Below, piece by piece: positions 46,028-56,867 of a DNA stretch of 64,000 nt. Position 1 is the first letter of the stretch; each line of letters opens with the position of its first letter. Source of the stretch: Papiliotrema nemorosa. Taxonomy: Eukaryota; Basidiomycota; Tremellomycetes; Tremellales; Rhynchogastremaceae. The DNA lies in NCBI GenBank assembly GCA_032158125.1, contig JASKOT010000047.1:1-64000 (forward strand). Direction: 5' to 3'. The notes below the pieces were generated by a model that did no database searches, was not told the DNA's origin, and saw nothing but the letters and a program-made list of their open reading frames with translations. Both the position numbers and the translations under genes were made by a program.

Positions 46028-47251
46028 ATGTCTGACAAACGCATTCTCTGCTCGTGGGTAGTCGCCCCCCGCATGCTACTGAGATGCTCATATGCAGATT
46101 TGGAGTTGATGTCGACGCCGTGTCCGGATGGTGAGTGATCGAGCTAAGCGGTCTCGCTCCAGCTGACGTTTTAGGCTTGGCTCATACAAAGGAGAAGACA
46201 GCCCGGGAGACATCTCACGGGTGAGTGATCATGCCTAGGCGCTAAAGGCGTAGTCACATCACCACATGATAAAGGACTGACAGCACAGGGTATGTTCGCA
46301 GGAGAGGTCGGCTCTCCACGGCTGCTCAAGTTGTTCACAAAATTGGGAATCAAGACGACATGGTTCATTCCCGGACACAGCTTGGACACCTTTCCCGATG
46401 AGATGGCTGCAGTGCGTGATGCAGGACACGAGATGTGAGTGACCCGTCCTGAAAGCCCCAAAGGACAGGACTAATCACAAGTGGACTGCATGGTTACTCC
46501 CACGAGAATCCAACAGCGATGAACGTAGAGCAGCAGAGGGATATCTTGGAGCACACATTCAAGCAACTCACAGAGTTCTGCGGTAAACCTCCCATAGGGA
46601 GCGTAGCACCGTGGTGGGAGGTGAGCAAGGAGACGACCGAGATGCTTCTGGAGAAGGGTATTCTGTATGGTCAGTGATGAGCATCGGACGTCCCTGATGC
46701 CAGACCACTCGTTCCATCATCGAGACAGCGAGCCATACTGGTTGCGGACTGGCGACTCGTGGAAGAAGATTGACTATTCTCAGAAGGCACACACCTGGAT
46801 GGAGCCTTTGAAGCGTGGCGAGACTACGGGCATGGTGGAAATCCCAGCAAACTGGGATGTGAGTCACCATTTAGAGCAAAGCTAATGCAAGCTCGACGAC
46901 CTGCCCCCTCTGATGTTCATCAAGGATTCGCCCAATTCACACGGTTTCGTAGACGCACATGTCATCGAGCAGAAGTGGAAAGATCATTTCACTTATCTCT
47001 ACGAGAACGAGGAGGGCGGCTTTGTCATGCCAATCACCATCCACCCCGACGTCTCTGGGCGGCCTCGTGAGTGCTGCATCGCCTATCTAACAAGACTCTG
47101 ACGCTCAGATGTCCTGATGATGCTGGAGCGATTTGTCAAATGGGTCAATACGCACAAGGGTGTGGAGTGGGTCACCATGGCGGAGATTGCAGACGACTTC
47201 CGGAAAAAGTCAAGCCCTCCCGCTGGCGCCAAGATGCCAAAGGGAGTCTAA
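46028..47251 (+). CDS. CE4 / PuuE-HpPgdA-type hydrolase, possible cyclic amide hydrolase
   Basis: Metal-dependent hydrolase of the polysaccharide-deacetylase fold, roughly 300 aa in about seven exons, with no signal peptide, so cytosolic. The start reads MSDKRILCS and joins [14 protein letters not shown] after a GTGGGT intron, giving the metal Asp pair. Further motifs are TTWFIPGHS, the metal motif [16 protein letters not shown], the HHRDSEPYW loop, and IHPDVSGRP. This is the PuuE/HpPgdA branch, which contains allantoinase-like and cyclic imide hydrolases, not the secreted chitin deacetylases. Its neighbours (biotin carboxylase-like, LamB/YcsF, amino-acid transporter) support a role on a cyclic amide or imide. 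The exact reaction is inferred. A deacetylase role on a cell-wall sugar is less likely without a signal peptide. Confidence 0.82.
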
Positions 47252-47379
47252 GGAGAATCGTATTGAACCGTTTGGGTACGAGCGATGTCATGTTGTGAAT
47301 CATGCCTAGTCGCCAGCGAACATGGATTCGGTTTGATAGCCAGTGAATACCCCGAGAATGCATGAGAATCGAACAATGA

Positions 47380-48295
47380 CTATGAGTACAACTTGGCATT
47401 TGCTTCGTCAATGGCTTTCCTAGCCGCAGTGACGTTCTCCACACACCCCTTGAAATCCGAATGCAGACACAAAGTAAAGGGCGCACCTCCGACACCAACG
47501 TCCACCTGAGTGTAGTCAACCGCCGGTATCCTCCCTTCCAACGACAATGCCTTGGTCGCGGAGTAAATCTCATCAGGTCCCATTTTTCTACTTCCCGGCA
47601 CGCCCAAAAGGACCGCTCGGGCATCGTAGTTGACATCGACAAAGGCTTCCGGGACGAAAGGGATGTTGTACTTCTTCGCCATGGTCTCGTGCAGTGTGTT
47701 TGGCATGCCGTATACTGGAACGTTGAACTTGCTGATGGCTCGGAAAGAAGCATCGCTCAGTGCTTCGTCCTTCTGCATGGCAATGTACTGCAAGTAAGCT
47801 TTCTACACGGCGTGCTTCATATCCCTCTGGCTCACCCACATGCCATGCGGCTTGATGTGATTCAAAGGAACGCCCGCCTCGTCGAGGAATGCTTTGAGCG
47901 CTCCAATTTGGAAGATCCTGCCATTAGTACGATCGATTGATGGGATCGTTACATTTCCGAGTACGCTTGATCAGACGACATGGCGATCATCCGTCTCCCG
48001 AACCCCGCCTTATCCGGAAAGCCAGGATCTATACATGAGCTCGACGTGAACACTTGAACTCACGAGCTCCGACTTTGATCCCGTACTGCTTTGCCAATGC
48101 GACGGTCTTCCGCATCGTCACTGGGTCTCCTGCATGCCCACCGCAAGCAACATTGGCAGCGTCGATCAAGGGCATAAGCTCTTCGTCTGGTCCTCCGACC
48201 CAAGACCCAAATGCCTCTCCACAATCCACATTGATTTCGATCTTCTTCAAGACGTTTTTGCTCGAGCTAGAGTGGATTCCGTTCAAGCTGACCAT
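47380..48295 (-). CDS. lamB: LamB/YcsF family protein (5-oxoprolinase subunit A / lactam utilisation)
   Basis: Member of the LamB/YcsF family, which includes bacterial PxpA (5-oxoprolinase subunit A) and the Aspergillus lactam-utilisation protein LamB. About 255 aa in four exons. Motifs: IEINVDCGEAFGSW, LMPLIDAANVACGGHAGDP, VGAHPGFPDKAGFGRR (rebuilt across an intron), IFQIGALKAFLDEAGVPLNHIKPHG, VNYDARAVLLGV and FTLCLHSDFKG, all normal for the family. Start ATG 48295 gives MVSLNGIHSSSSKNVLKKIE; a frame upstream is open but weaker. It is convergent with the CE4 gene and divergent from the amino-acid transporter. PxpA acts together with the PxpB and PxpC halves, which are found fused inside the carboxylase at 41291. 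Confidence 0.88.
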
Positions 48296-48457
48296 TCTGC
48301 AATAGATCGGAGGAAGAAATGTTTGTGATGCGAGACGATTGAGACGGTACATTGATTTTTTCTCGAGCATGTACAACGCGATGACTGTCAGTCTTGCATC
48401 GGTCGGCGGTCTCCATGCTATCCGTCGCAAGCGAACCATGGTATCGTTCTTTCCACG

Positions 48458-48462
48458 GATAA
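48458..48462 (+). promoter_or_regulatory. GATAA site
   Basis: GATAA core in the promoter between the lamB-like gene and the transporter; one of two such cores here. Confidence 0.35.
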
Positions 48463-48668
48463 TGGACGCTTCAGAACGCCACGGTTCTGATAGGGTGTCC
48501 CGACCTAAAGTAGTAATCCTGGGCGAGCCAAGTGAGGGCGTCCAACCCGATGACACTTTTTCCGCACTTTGACCCTAATCCTGTCGTCTGAGTGGTCAGC
48601 AGCGATCTGGGCAACAATCAAGCGAGCTTATGAATTGTCCCTGGAAAATGAACGGATTGCAGACCACC

Positions 48669-48673
48669 TTATC
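48669..48673 (-). promoter_or_regulatory. GATAA site
   Basis: GATAA on the minus strand, about 100 nt before the transporter ATG. Confidence 0.35.
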
Positions 48674-48703
48674 GTACACCTTCCATGACAGGATCGTATA
48701 ATA

Positions 48704-48716
48704 CGAGTCAGACTCG
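48704..48716. promoter_or_regulatory. inverted repeat CGAGTC-A-GACTCG
   Basis: Perfect 6-bp palindrome with one central base, about 54 nt before the transporter ATG. Its halves contain GACTC/GAGTC, related to the TGACTCA at 45983. It may be an operator for a bZIP or Zn2Cys6 factor, or chance. Confidence 0.35.
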
Positions 48717-48769
48717 CTAGCGTCTTGCAATTAACCCTCAAACGAAGGTCGCTGATCTCTGCAACAATC

Positions 48770-50386
48770 ATGTCTACTCAGTCCGACAAAGACTATGCCT
48801 ACCCCTCGGACCCTGTCGCCGTCGAGGAGGCAGCTCCCAAGGGCGCCAACTATGATGCGGTCTTTGGAGAATACCATGAAGGGCAAGTCAACTACAAATC
48901 GGTGGGATGGTAAGTCACTCGCTGTCGCTCGAGTCGCGTGATATTAATCGGTCAATAGGGTGCAAGCAACGATCATCATGTTAAAGACGATCATCGCTTT
49001 GGGTGTTTTGGCAATGCCTACCGTTTTATCGGCAACTGGTGGTCTCCCTGGTTCTCTCAGTAGGTCAGCTAATTCGGACTGGTTGATTGATCGTCAGTCA
49101 TCCTTGTGATTGGTCTTCTCACCACATGGTCAGGACACGTCGTCGGTACATTCAAGAAAAACCATCCGGAAGTTTACGCTATGGACGGTGTTGGATACGT
49201 TCTTGCCGGTAAATGGGGTCGAGAGCTATTCTCCATCGCATACCCCTTGTTCATGATCTTCTTGTCTGGTTCTGGCTTCGTCGCCATCTCGATCGCTTTC
49301 AACGCCATCACCGTTCACGGCACATGCACCGTCGTTTGGGTTGTCATTGTGAGTTCCGCGACCCTTTGCACGGCTGACATCAGGCTATGGTCGGTACTTT
49401 CGTCCTTGCTTCGATCCAAACCTTGCACAAGGTATCCATCCTCGGATGGATCGGTTTCGTCTCGGTCATGGCTGCCATCTTCACCATCACCATTGCCGTC
49501 GGTATCCAAGATCGACCATCCGCGGCACCTCAGACTGGACCTTGGGAGAAGAATATCTCGGTCGTCAACCATGAAGGTACCTTCCTCGGCGGAATGGCAG
49601 CGGTCTCGACCGTCGTCTTCTCTTACAGTGGAACACCCGCCTTCTTCAATGTCATTGGAGAAATGCGACAGCCCAAGCTTTACGATCGGGCATTGTACAT
49701 TTGTCAGACTATCGTCACTATGACATACCTCACTATCGGTATCGTCGTCTACTACTACTGCGGTCAATACCTCGCCAACCCTGCTCTCGGATCTGCCGGT
49801 GTGATCATCAAGAAGGTGGCCTATGGCATCGCCCTCCCCGGTCTATTCGTTTCGGTCACCATCTACACCCACGTCGGTGCCAAGATGATCTTCGTCCGTC
49901 TCTTGCGGTGAGTACCTTGGATAGCTCAAAGCACGACATCGCTGATGGTTCAGTGGTTCTGACCACCTCACCTCTCACTCGTTTGTCCACTGGGCAGTCT
50001 GGTTGGGCGTCGTGGCGGGCTGCGTTTTCATCTCCTTCATCCTGGCCGAGGGTGAGCTCGTCTCAGCAGTTCTGTAAGCTCGCGCTGACTTTCCAGCCAT
50101 TCCCTTCTTTGGAGACCTCACCAGTCTTATCGGTGCATTGCTAGGAGCCTTTATGTGTTTGACTTCCAACGGCTGGATGTGGTTGCACGACAACCTGAAA
50201 TACCGAAAGACCAACAAGTCGCTCTACTACCGATCTCTCATTGTGCTCAATGTCTTCCTGATTATCGCCGGTCTCTTCATCATGGTGACTGGTACATGGG
50301 CAGCTGCAGTCAGCATCAAGCGATCTTACTCCACTGGAGCCATCTCGAGCCCATTCTCATGTGCCGACAATTCTGGTTCGGTCTAG
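48770..50386 (+). CDS. amino-acid transporter, AAAP family
   Basis: Proton-coupled amino-acid permease of the AAAP (Aa_trans, Mtr-like) family. About 450 aa in six exons. A hydrophilic N-terminus (YPSDPVAVEEAAPKGANYD) precedes eleven TM helices. Typical are IIMLKTIIALGVLAMPTVLS in TM1, DGVGYVLAGKWGRELF after TM2, NHEGTFLGGMAAVSTVVFSYSG, NVIGEMRQPKLYDRALYICQ and GAFMCLTSNGWMWLHDN. ATG at 48770 follows CAATC. It is divergent from the lamB-like gene and likely imports the cluster's substrate or a related amino acid; that it carries a lactam or pyroglutamate is only a guess. Confidence 0.88.
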
Positions 50387-50656
50387 AGCGTTACGGTGGT
50401 GTTTGTCTGGGGGTGTTGATGGTTCGGGAGAATTATACATACTCGTAATTTGTAGAATGCAGAGCAAGCATGCAAATGGGATACTGTGATCATTCTCTGA
50501 GATGCAAGGGCCTCATAAGCAAAGCAATGGGAGCTGTCGTGTATGATGGGCCCGTTTGCCAGATCTCTCTGATCATTCCGATTTTGCAATTTGTTAATCA
50601 GTTCATCTGTATCATTCATTCTGTATTGATCAGCCAATCCGACCTCGTACGCCTAG

Positions 50657-53239
50657 ATGGACAAAGCTGGCAGTGGGAGTAGTGCTTTCGAGCAGCCTCA
50701 GAAGAAGCGAAGGACGAATGTGAACAAAGCATGCGAGAATTGTCGTAGAAGGTGAGTGGGTTTTCCGACCATTCCCGGGAGCGTGGTTGATCGGATTAGA
50801 CGGGTCAAATGTGATGGTGTCCGTCCTTCTTGCGGAACCTGTGGAGTTTACAAGGTAATTCCTGTCGACAAAACTCGTCTGTATATCTGACAACTTTGCA
50901 GGATGAGTGTCAATGGGAAGCGAGGGAGGATTATCGCAAACCGTTATCTCGGAAAGAGGTTCAGTCGCTGGTCAAGCGGATGCAGGAATTGGAGAAACGA
51001 CTGCGCGATCTCGGCGAGGACCCGGGAGAACCCACTCAGGATCCTTATGCTCAGCATGCCTCCATGGTGAAGAAAGCGCAATCGGAAGACACCTCTCCTG
51101 CTTTGGCTGCAAGGGACGAGCTGGGCATCGATCACCTGGTGAAACCTCCCTTTCCTCCTCTTCTGTGCGTGTGCTGAACGACGGGTTGAACGTGATGATG
51201 GGGATATACATCTTCATGGGCCGACATCTGCTTTTCGTCATTGGGTCAAACACCCAGAACTAGCCTCACGGGCGCGAGAGACGTTTCCACAGTCGTTCGA
51301 CCAAGAACTGCTTCCGATCGGCTACAATCGATACCTTCCACCCAATACTTCCCTCTCCCAAGCTGAACATGACAAGTGTATTGATCGCTTCTTCAGCTAT
51401 TACGCGTGCTGGGGTGAGCAACGAGCACACGTCAATGTGCTGATGACCAGGTCTTCGAAGCAACGTGATGCATTTCAAACAACACATGGATTTTGCCGTT
51501 CACCCACCCTACTTTAGGATGCCTCATTACTCCCCTTTCCTCCATAATGCTATCCTCGCAATAGCTCTCGGCTTTAGTGACGATCCGTACCTGTGCGACC
51601 TATCTGTTCGACGGTTGTACTCGGAGCAGGCCAAGAAATTCATCGATGAGGAGGGATTGCGACCGAGCATCGCGACGGTTCAAGCCTTTGCGCATGTCGC
51701 CAGTTATCACAGTCTAGCAGCGGAACATAACCTGGGCTGGCTGTATATGGGCATGGGTATACGTTGTGCAGTCGCGCGTGAGTCCAGAGTCTACACTGAT
51801 TATACCTAACGGACTAGTGGGACTCAATACCGATGATAGCCATTTGCTTGCCAAAGGGCATGTGACGGGACAACAAGCCAAAGATGTGAGCGTGCCCCGT
51901 TCGCGATGGTCATCCCTATGTTGACGAATAGCGGAACAACACTTTCTGGACGATATACGTTCAAGAAGGTATCTGGTCGCCATATATAGGCCGATCGAGC
52001 AGTCTTCCCGCCTTCACCGCACATCCTCCTGCGATCGACGAGGCGCTGGACCGGTTCCCATGGGAACCTCTCACTTTATCCTCTCACCGCCTGGCTCGGC
52101 AGCCCTCCATGCTCAGCACAACGTTCGTTCACACCGTCAATTTGATGGTCCTGGGCGAGCGGATCATGCATAATCTGTGCGTGCAAGCCTGATGTGACGC
52201 TGATTAGACAGATACGATATACGCGTCGACCTGACAGCTTCGCAACGGGCTATCGTGGTTCATGAGATGAGGTAAATTTTCAATGTCTATGTTTCACTCA
52301 TGTGTAGTACTGCTCTCGCGGATTGGGTGAAGGATCTGCCGAGCAGCCTTCAGATCGACCTCGCTTCTCCTGGCAATGCTATGCCCCACATCCTCATGAT
52401 GCACCTATCGCACGCTTGGCTGGTGATACTTCTTCATCGACCATATTACCGGCCTCTCGCCAGACTGCCTGGTAGGGAGGCTCAAGAGGAGCACTTGTTA
52501 CAGTCTGGTGGAGCTTGGGCCGTCAATGTGAGTTTTCTGCTCACGAATGGTACTCATCCTCAGTTCTGCGATCGAGCTGCGGTTCATGTTATCGATCTTC
52601 TTCAGCTATGGGACAAGGCCCACGACCTCCGATTCTGTCCACCTACAGCCATACAGATCTGCTTTGTCTCTGGTACTACGCACCTCTTATCACTAGCAAG
52701 CACCCGGTCCAACTCTCATCGACAGGCGGAATCATTCGGCAGAGTGCAAGAGTGTGGCCGTCTTCTCGGTCGTATAGCGAGATCCTGGCCTTCTGCTACG
52801 CAGACCAAGATCTTACTAGAGAGTCTGAGGGATGAGTACGGGTTCTCCATTGGACCACCCAACGAGAACAAGGCGTCCGAGCTGAGCAACTTGACCGTCC
52901 CACCGGTCGCCAGTCCTCGGTACGGGCTCATTTGGCTGCAATCGCTGATGATACAGATCCATCCATCCCGCCATCTCTCACGACCGTATCGGTGCGGGCG
53001 GCCCTACTTTGGCGCCGGAGACAGGCGGACAATCCCTACATACCACCCCAAGCAGCCAGAATCCTCCAATGCCCCAATTCCCCGCAGATTGGAATTCAAT
53101 CAATTACGACAACGCCTCAAACGGTATGACAGATCCCTTCTTCGATCCAGACATGGAGGCACTGCTTGATACTATCCTTCGACCTCATCTCGGCACTACA
53201 CTGGAGGGTTTCGACCATGATCAGCCCTCATATTGGTGA
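50657..53239 (+). CDS. Zn2Cys6 transcription factor of the cyclic-amide cluster, one faulty splice site
   Basis: Nuclear regulator, about 680 aa in about ten exons. The zinc cluster is CENCRRRRVKCDGVRPSCGTCGVYKDEC (intron after CRRR and after VYK), followed by a coiled coil (LVKRMQELEKRLRDLG). The middle domain shows GPTSAFRHWVKHPELA, FFSYYACWGLRSNVMHFK, HPPYFRMPHYSPFLHNAIL, FWTIYVQEGIWSPYIGRSS and LLHRPYYRPLARLPGREA. All introns are GT-AG except 51139-51184: the DHL codons and the VERDDGDIHLHGPTS frame join in phase only if it ends in GG. No AG exists between about 51120 and 51200. So the acceptor is changed, or one base is wrong, or the gene is damaged. It sits at the end of the cluster and could control it. 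Confidence 0.8.
51139..51184 (+). other. predicted 46-nt intron with non-canonical GT-GG ends
   Basis: Starts GTGAAACC, has a pyrimidine tract (CCTCCCTTTCCTCCTCTTCTG) and a branch-like GCTGAAC, then ends GACGG instead of a YAG. Phase is 0 on both sides and removal gives an uninterrupted, family-typical frame; without it the frame stops at TGA. Confidence 0.65.
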
Positions 53240-53689
53240 CGCAAATCTCTGCAGGATCGGCGGCAGTGCTTCAAGACATAGCATACTATGCGGAAGCACG
53301 AATGATGGACGGGTGCAAACGTAGCTCAAGCCGACAGGGCGTGCATGGCCAAGACAATACTCTCTTTGCCAGGGTCAGGCAACAGGTGTGCTGGTGCAAT
53401 GACCTTTCACAAGCAGAATTCACCTCGTCCTCTTACTTAAAACAAACATATAGTCACATGCAGCGAGAAGTGCGTCACTCACATCAGCGATAGCAATCTC
53501 CCGTCCTTCTGATCGCAGTACCGCGACTCATGAGCGCCTTCCAGCGAATAATGACGGGGACCCTCTGTTCTGGCTCGTTTGGGTTTTGAGGGGCCTCAGG
53601 TCAGCATCGTAACGGCCGGTAGGTTTTGCGCAGGCATAGTCACGCACAACGGTTCCCATTCAATCTCACTTTATCAGAGCGCATCTCTC
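53240..53689. other. intergenic, regulator 3' to GT90 5'
   Basis: 450 nt between tandem genes. Short open frames on both strands have no family resemblance. I see nothing else. Confidence 0.4.
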
Positions 53690-55216
53690 ATGACGAGAGT
53701 GAGGTTTGCAGCATTCGCAGTGATAGTCCTCTTGACTCTCGTTGGCATTGCTCATATCCACCCAGCGACAGAATTCTCACTGCCTTTTATACCTTCGTTT
53801 GAAGATTCTGCAGTATTCATCGCTCCGACCATTGACGATGTGGACAACAGGCATCTGACCAGCGAACAATGCTTGGAACGTTTCCCGGCTCTGTATTACG
53901 AAGCGGACCGATCGAAAGCATGGGCCTCGGGAGGGATCAGCGAGAGTATGGTGGATGAAGCGGAAAAGGAAGGGGCAAGTGCGAGACTGGCCATCGTCAA
54001 CAACAAAGTGAGCATCGCGCTTTCATGCTCAATTCCTTTGTGAACGGTGGAAGAACGTAGCTCTGATCAGCATAGCTATACGTAAAGGCTTTCTATGGAG
54101 GAATAAACACACGGACACAAGCCTCCATTGCGGCCGTTCACAACACGTTGTTGACCAGCGTAGAACCGTTACCGGATGTCGAGTATGTCGCGGAATCATG
54201 TCGAGTAATTAGCTGACTCATAGCTTCGTGATCCAGACCTCGGATGGAGGAGGAGGGAAACACCCACATTTCGTGCTCGACCGAAAGAAGGAGGATCACC
54301 ATCTTTGGCTCATGCCCGGTGAGCAGACTTTGCAGTTCACTCTTCCCGGGCTGACCGCAGATTTCGGGTTCTACTCTTGGCCTGAGCCTGGAGTAGGAGC
54401 TTATACAGAAGTCAGGGATCAGACTGAGAAGGTCGAGGAGAGTTTGGGGCTGTTGCATAATGGCTCGCAGCTCGTATCGTCCAGCTGGCAGCACAAAATA
54501 CCCAAGTTGCTGTGGAGAGGGGTCCCAATGGTAGAAGTCAGACAAGTCAGTCGACACATTGTGAATTGATATTTTTGCTTATCTCAGGATCTCCTTCGAG
54601 GAAGCGAGAACCAACCATGGTCAGATGTCCAAGCCCTAGATTGGGGCAAGGTGAACAACGAGGATGAGAAGGCGAATGGAGGGGACTTGAAGTCGCCTGC
54701 AGAGCACTGTGAATACCAGTATCTTGCTCATGTGGAAGGATGGGCCTATTCTGGCCGTTTGAAGTGAGTGGCTCCACTAGTCAGAGTATTCGCTCACAGC
54801 AGATACCTCCAACAATGCCGTTCAGTCATAGTGATGCACCCGCTCGGATGGATTCAACACTTTCACCACCTCTTCATTACTGATCCCAACGATCCCCGAC
54901 AGAACGTCGTCGAAGTCCCTCTGCCTTTGGAGGAGAATCTGCCTGGCGTAATGGAGAAGCTGCTCGATCCACGTAACGCGGAGCGAACGGAACAGATCGC
55001 AGAGAACAGCTGGAACGATCTTCGGGAGGGATACTTGTCGCCAGCTGCCAAGTGAGTGAATTTTACGGTCGTCTGCTGAAGCCTAGTGAATGCTACTTCC
55101 GCTACGTGCTCAATGCTTATGCGTCGGTACAGACGTTCCGGCCAAGGATCGATCGAGGAGTGCCATACGAGAGCTTCTTGCTCATGGGCTCAACGCACTG
55201 GGATCCTCACCGATAG
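53690..55216 (+). CDS. glycosyltransferase family 90 (CAP10-like)
   Basis: Type II Golgi membrane glycosyltransferase of the GT90/CAP10 family, which in Cryptococcus relatives includes capsule and glycolipid xylosyltransferases. About 400 aa in seven exons. A short cytosolic tail and one TM (FAAFAVIVLLTLVGIAH) anchor it. The lumenal part shows VDFVIQTSDGGGGKHP, the WPEPGVGAYTEV motif, the KIPKLLWRGV motif, SDVQALDWGKV, and HCEYQYLAHVEGWAYSGRLKYL, the strongest CAP10 signature. The C-terminal exon ends SFLLMGSTHWDPHR. The donor sugar cannot be told; UDP-xylose is typical. Confidence 0.87.
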
Positions 55217-55383
55217 TCCCCCTTTTTGTGCACCTTTACCATAATTGCGTGTATCGTCAATGTCACCAGAAACAACCCATTCACGACCTAGACCATTCAC
55301 GAAACAATGCAATGCATATACACGTAGTCATAACGCCATCGGCTACAGACTTTTGTCGGTCCAAGTCTCATGGCACGACTTTC

Positions 55384-56421
55384 TTATTGCCCCTGTGGCT
55401 TCTCGATCAGGATATCTCCAGCCTCGTTGTACCAAATCTCTCTAACCTTGACGCTCCGCAGATGCGTCACTCCTTTACTGAGCTCACTGTCGTGGTAGAA
55501 CAACCACCACCTCCCGTCGTGCTCTACTACCGAGTGATGCGTTGTCCATCCGACAACGGGGTCGAGGATCTTGCCTCGGTATGTGAATGGTCCGTATGGC
55601 GACGAACCAGTTGCGTAAGCGATGAAGTGAGTGTCCCCGGTCGAGTATGAGAAGTAGTAGACCCCATTCCTCTTGTGCATCCACGACGCTTCGAAGAATC
55701 GCCTCTCATGGTCGTCTGCAAGGATACCCTCGCCGGTAGCAGGATCGAGGATCTCCACCGCTCGAACCGTCTCGCCAAACGAGTGGTAGTCGTCTGAAAG
55801 TCGGGCGACCCGAGGACACAGAGCTTTAACTCCTTTGCCTGAAGGCTCATGGACGCCGAGCTCTGCCGCGTCGAATTGATCACCCGACGGAGTAGGGTAG
55901 CATTGCAGTTGTCCACCCCACAGACCACCGAAGTAGCAGTACACGTTGTCATCGTCATCACGGAAAGTAGCGGGATCGATGGTGAAGCTGTCTGGAATGG
56001 GTTTCTCATCGGCGACGAATGGTCCTTCAGGCTTATCGCTGACGGCTATACCGAGACGGAAGATGCCTACCGTCAGCTAACTTCTGACTCTACTCAAGAT
56101 GTTAGACACACCTTCGTGATCCTTTGCAGGGAAACACAAGTAGTACTTTCCGTCCTTGCCCTGGAAGGCATCAGGCGCCCATAATTGCTTGTCCGCCCAT
56201 GGGACATCCTTGACCGACAAAACGACTCCATGATCAGTGACTTCCGCTCCGACCTTGTCCATAGAGATGACATGGTAATCGTTCATGTCAAAGTGACTCC
56301 CCATGTCGTCAAAGGGAATGTCATTGTCGCGGTCATGACTGGGGTAGACGTAGATTCGACCGTTAAAAGAGTGAGCCGAGGGGTCGGCAATGTAGATGTG
56401 CTCGATCAGTGGGGCTGGCAT
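55384..56421 (-). CDS. GH43 glycosidase, cytosolic (beta-xylosidase/arabinofuranosidase type)
   Basis: Five-bladed beta-propeller glycosidase, 330 aa in two exons (56421-56112 and 56066-55384), joined in frame as KDHEG|IFRLGIAVSDK. Catalytic residues are visible: base Asp in YIADPSAHSFNGRIYVYPSHD, pKa-modulating Asp in TIDPATFRDDDDNVY, acid Glu in RRFFEASWMHKRNGVYY. It also has WAPDAFQGKDGKYYLCF and VGWTTHHSVVEHDG. There is no signal peptide, so it probably acts on imported arabino- or xylo-oligosaccharides inside the cell. Stop codons of this gene and the GT90 gene are 167 nt apart. It starts MPAPLIEHIYI. Confidence 0.9.
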
Positions 56422-56867
56422 AGTTAGTCGCAGGTGAGCTGGGGTCGGTAGATGATAGCAAAAGAAGCCATGATGAGTGGTTGGGACATCTTATATACAC
56501 TACTCATCGACCAGTAACGGTCCGGCAAGAAACACCTGGTGCTATCTACCGAGAATCCCCCGCAACCCACCCTGGGGACGATGCTCGGTTACAAGCCATG
56601 CTCCCTTATGCAGCTCACTGGGCTCCGACTCGGGGGGTTGAAAGGCGGGGCGTTCTGCCAAGCATGCACCGAGAACATGAACAGTTGCGGAGGGGCCAAG
56701 CTGTTGGGGCCCACAGGTTTTCGCAATGGCAGTCTCATCGCATTCTTTTCTACGACAAAGGCACACTGGCATGGCTTGGGCAGATTCCAGGACAAAGAAG
56801 GGGATAGACGATACATGACTGGCAACTCTGGGATCACTAACTCGATGCGTGCAAACGAGAGAAATGA
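56422..56867. other. intergenic, GH43 promoter and cytochrome b561-like 3' end
   Basis: 446 nt. A plus-strand frame here (about 56539-56943) lacks an ATG start and any family resemblance, and it overlaps the 3' exon of the b561-like gene; I treat it as chance. Left part is the GH43 promoter. Confidence 0.4.

Larger units (their letters stand above)
48296..48769. promoter_or_regulatory. divergent promoter of lamB-like gene and amino-acid transporter
   Basis: 474 nt between ATGs. Contains GATAA at 48458-48462 (plus) and at 48669-48673 (minus), three more GATA cores, and the perfect inverted repeat CGAGTC-A-GACTCG at 48704-48716. This resembles the GATA content of the 45625-46027 promoter and suggests common nitrogen control. 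Confidence 0.45.

Noticed and set aside
46028..47251. Secreted chitin deacetylase
   Set aside because: The CE4 motifs fit the PuuE/HpPgdA branch, there is no signal peptide or GPI signal, and the neighbours are nitrogen-metabolism genes.
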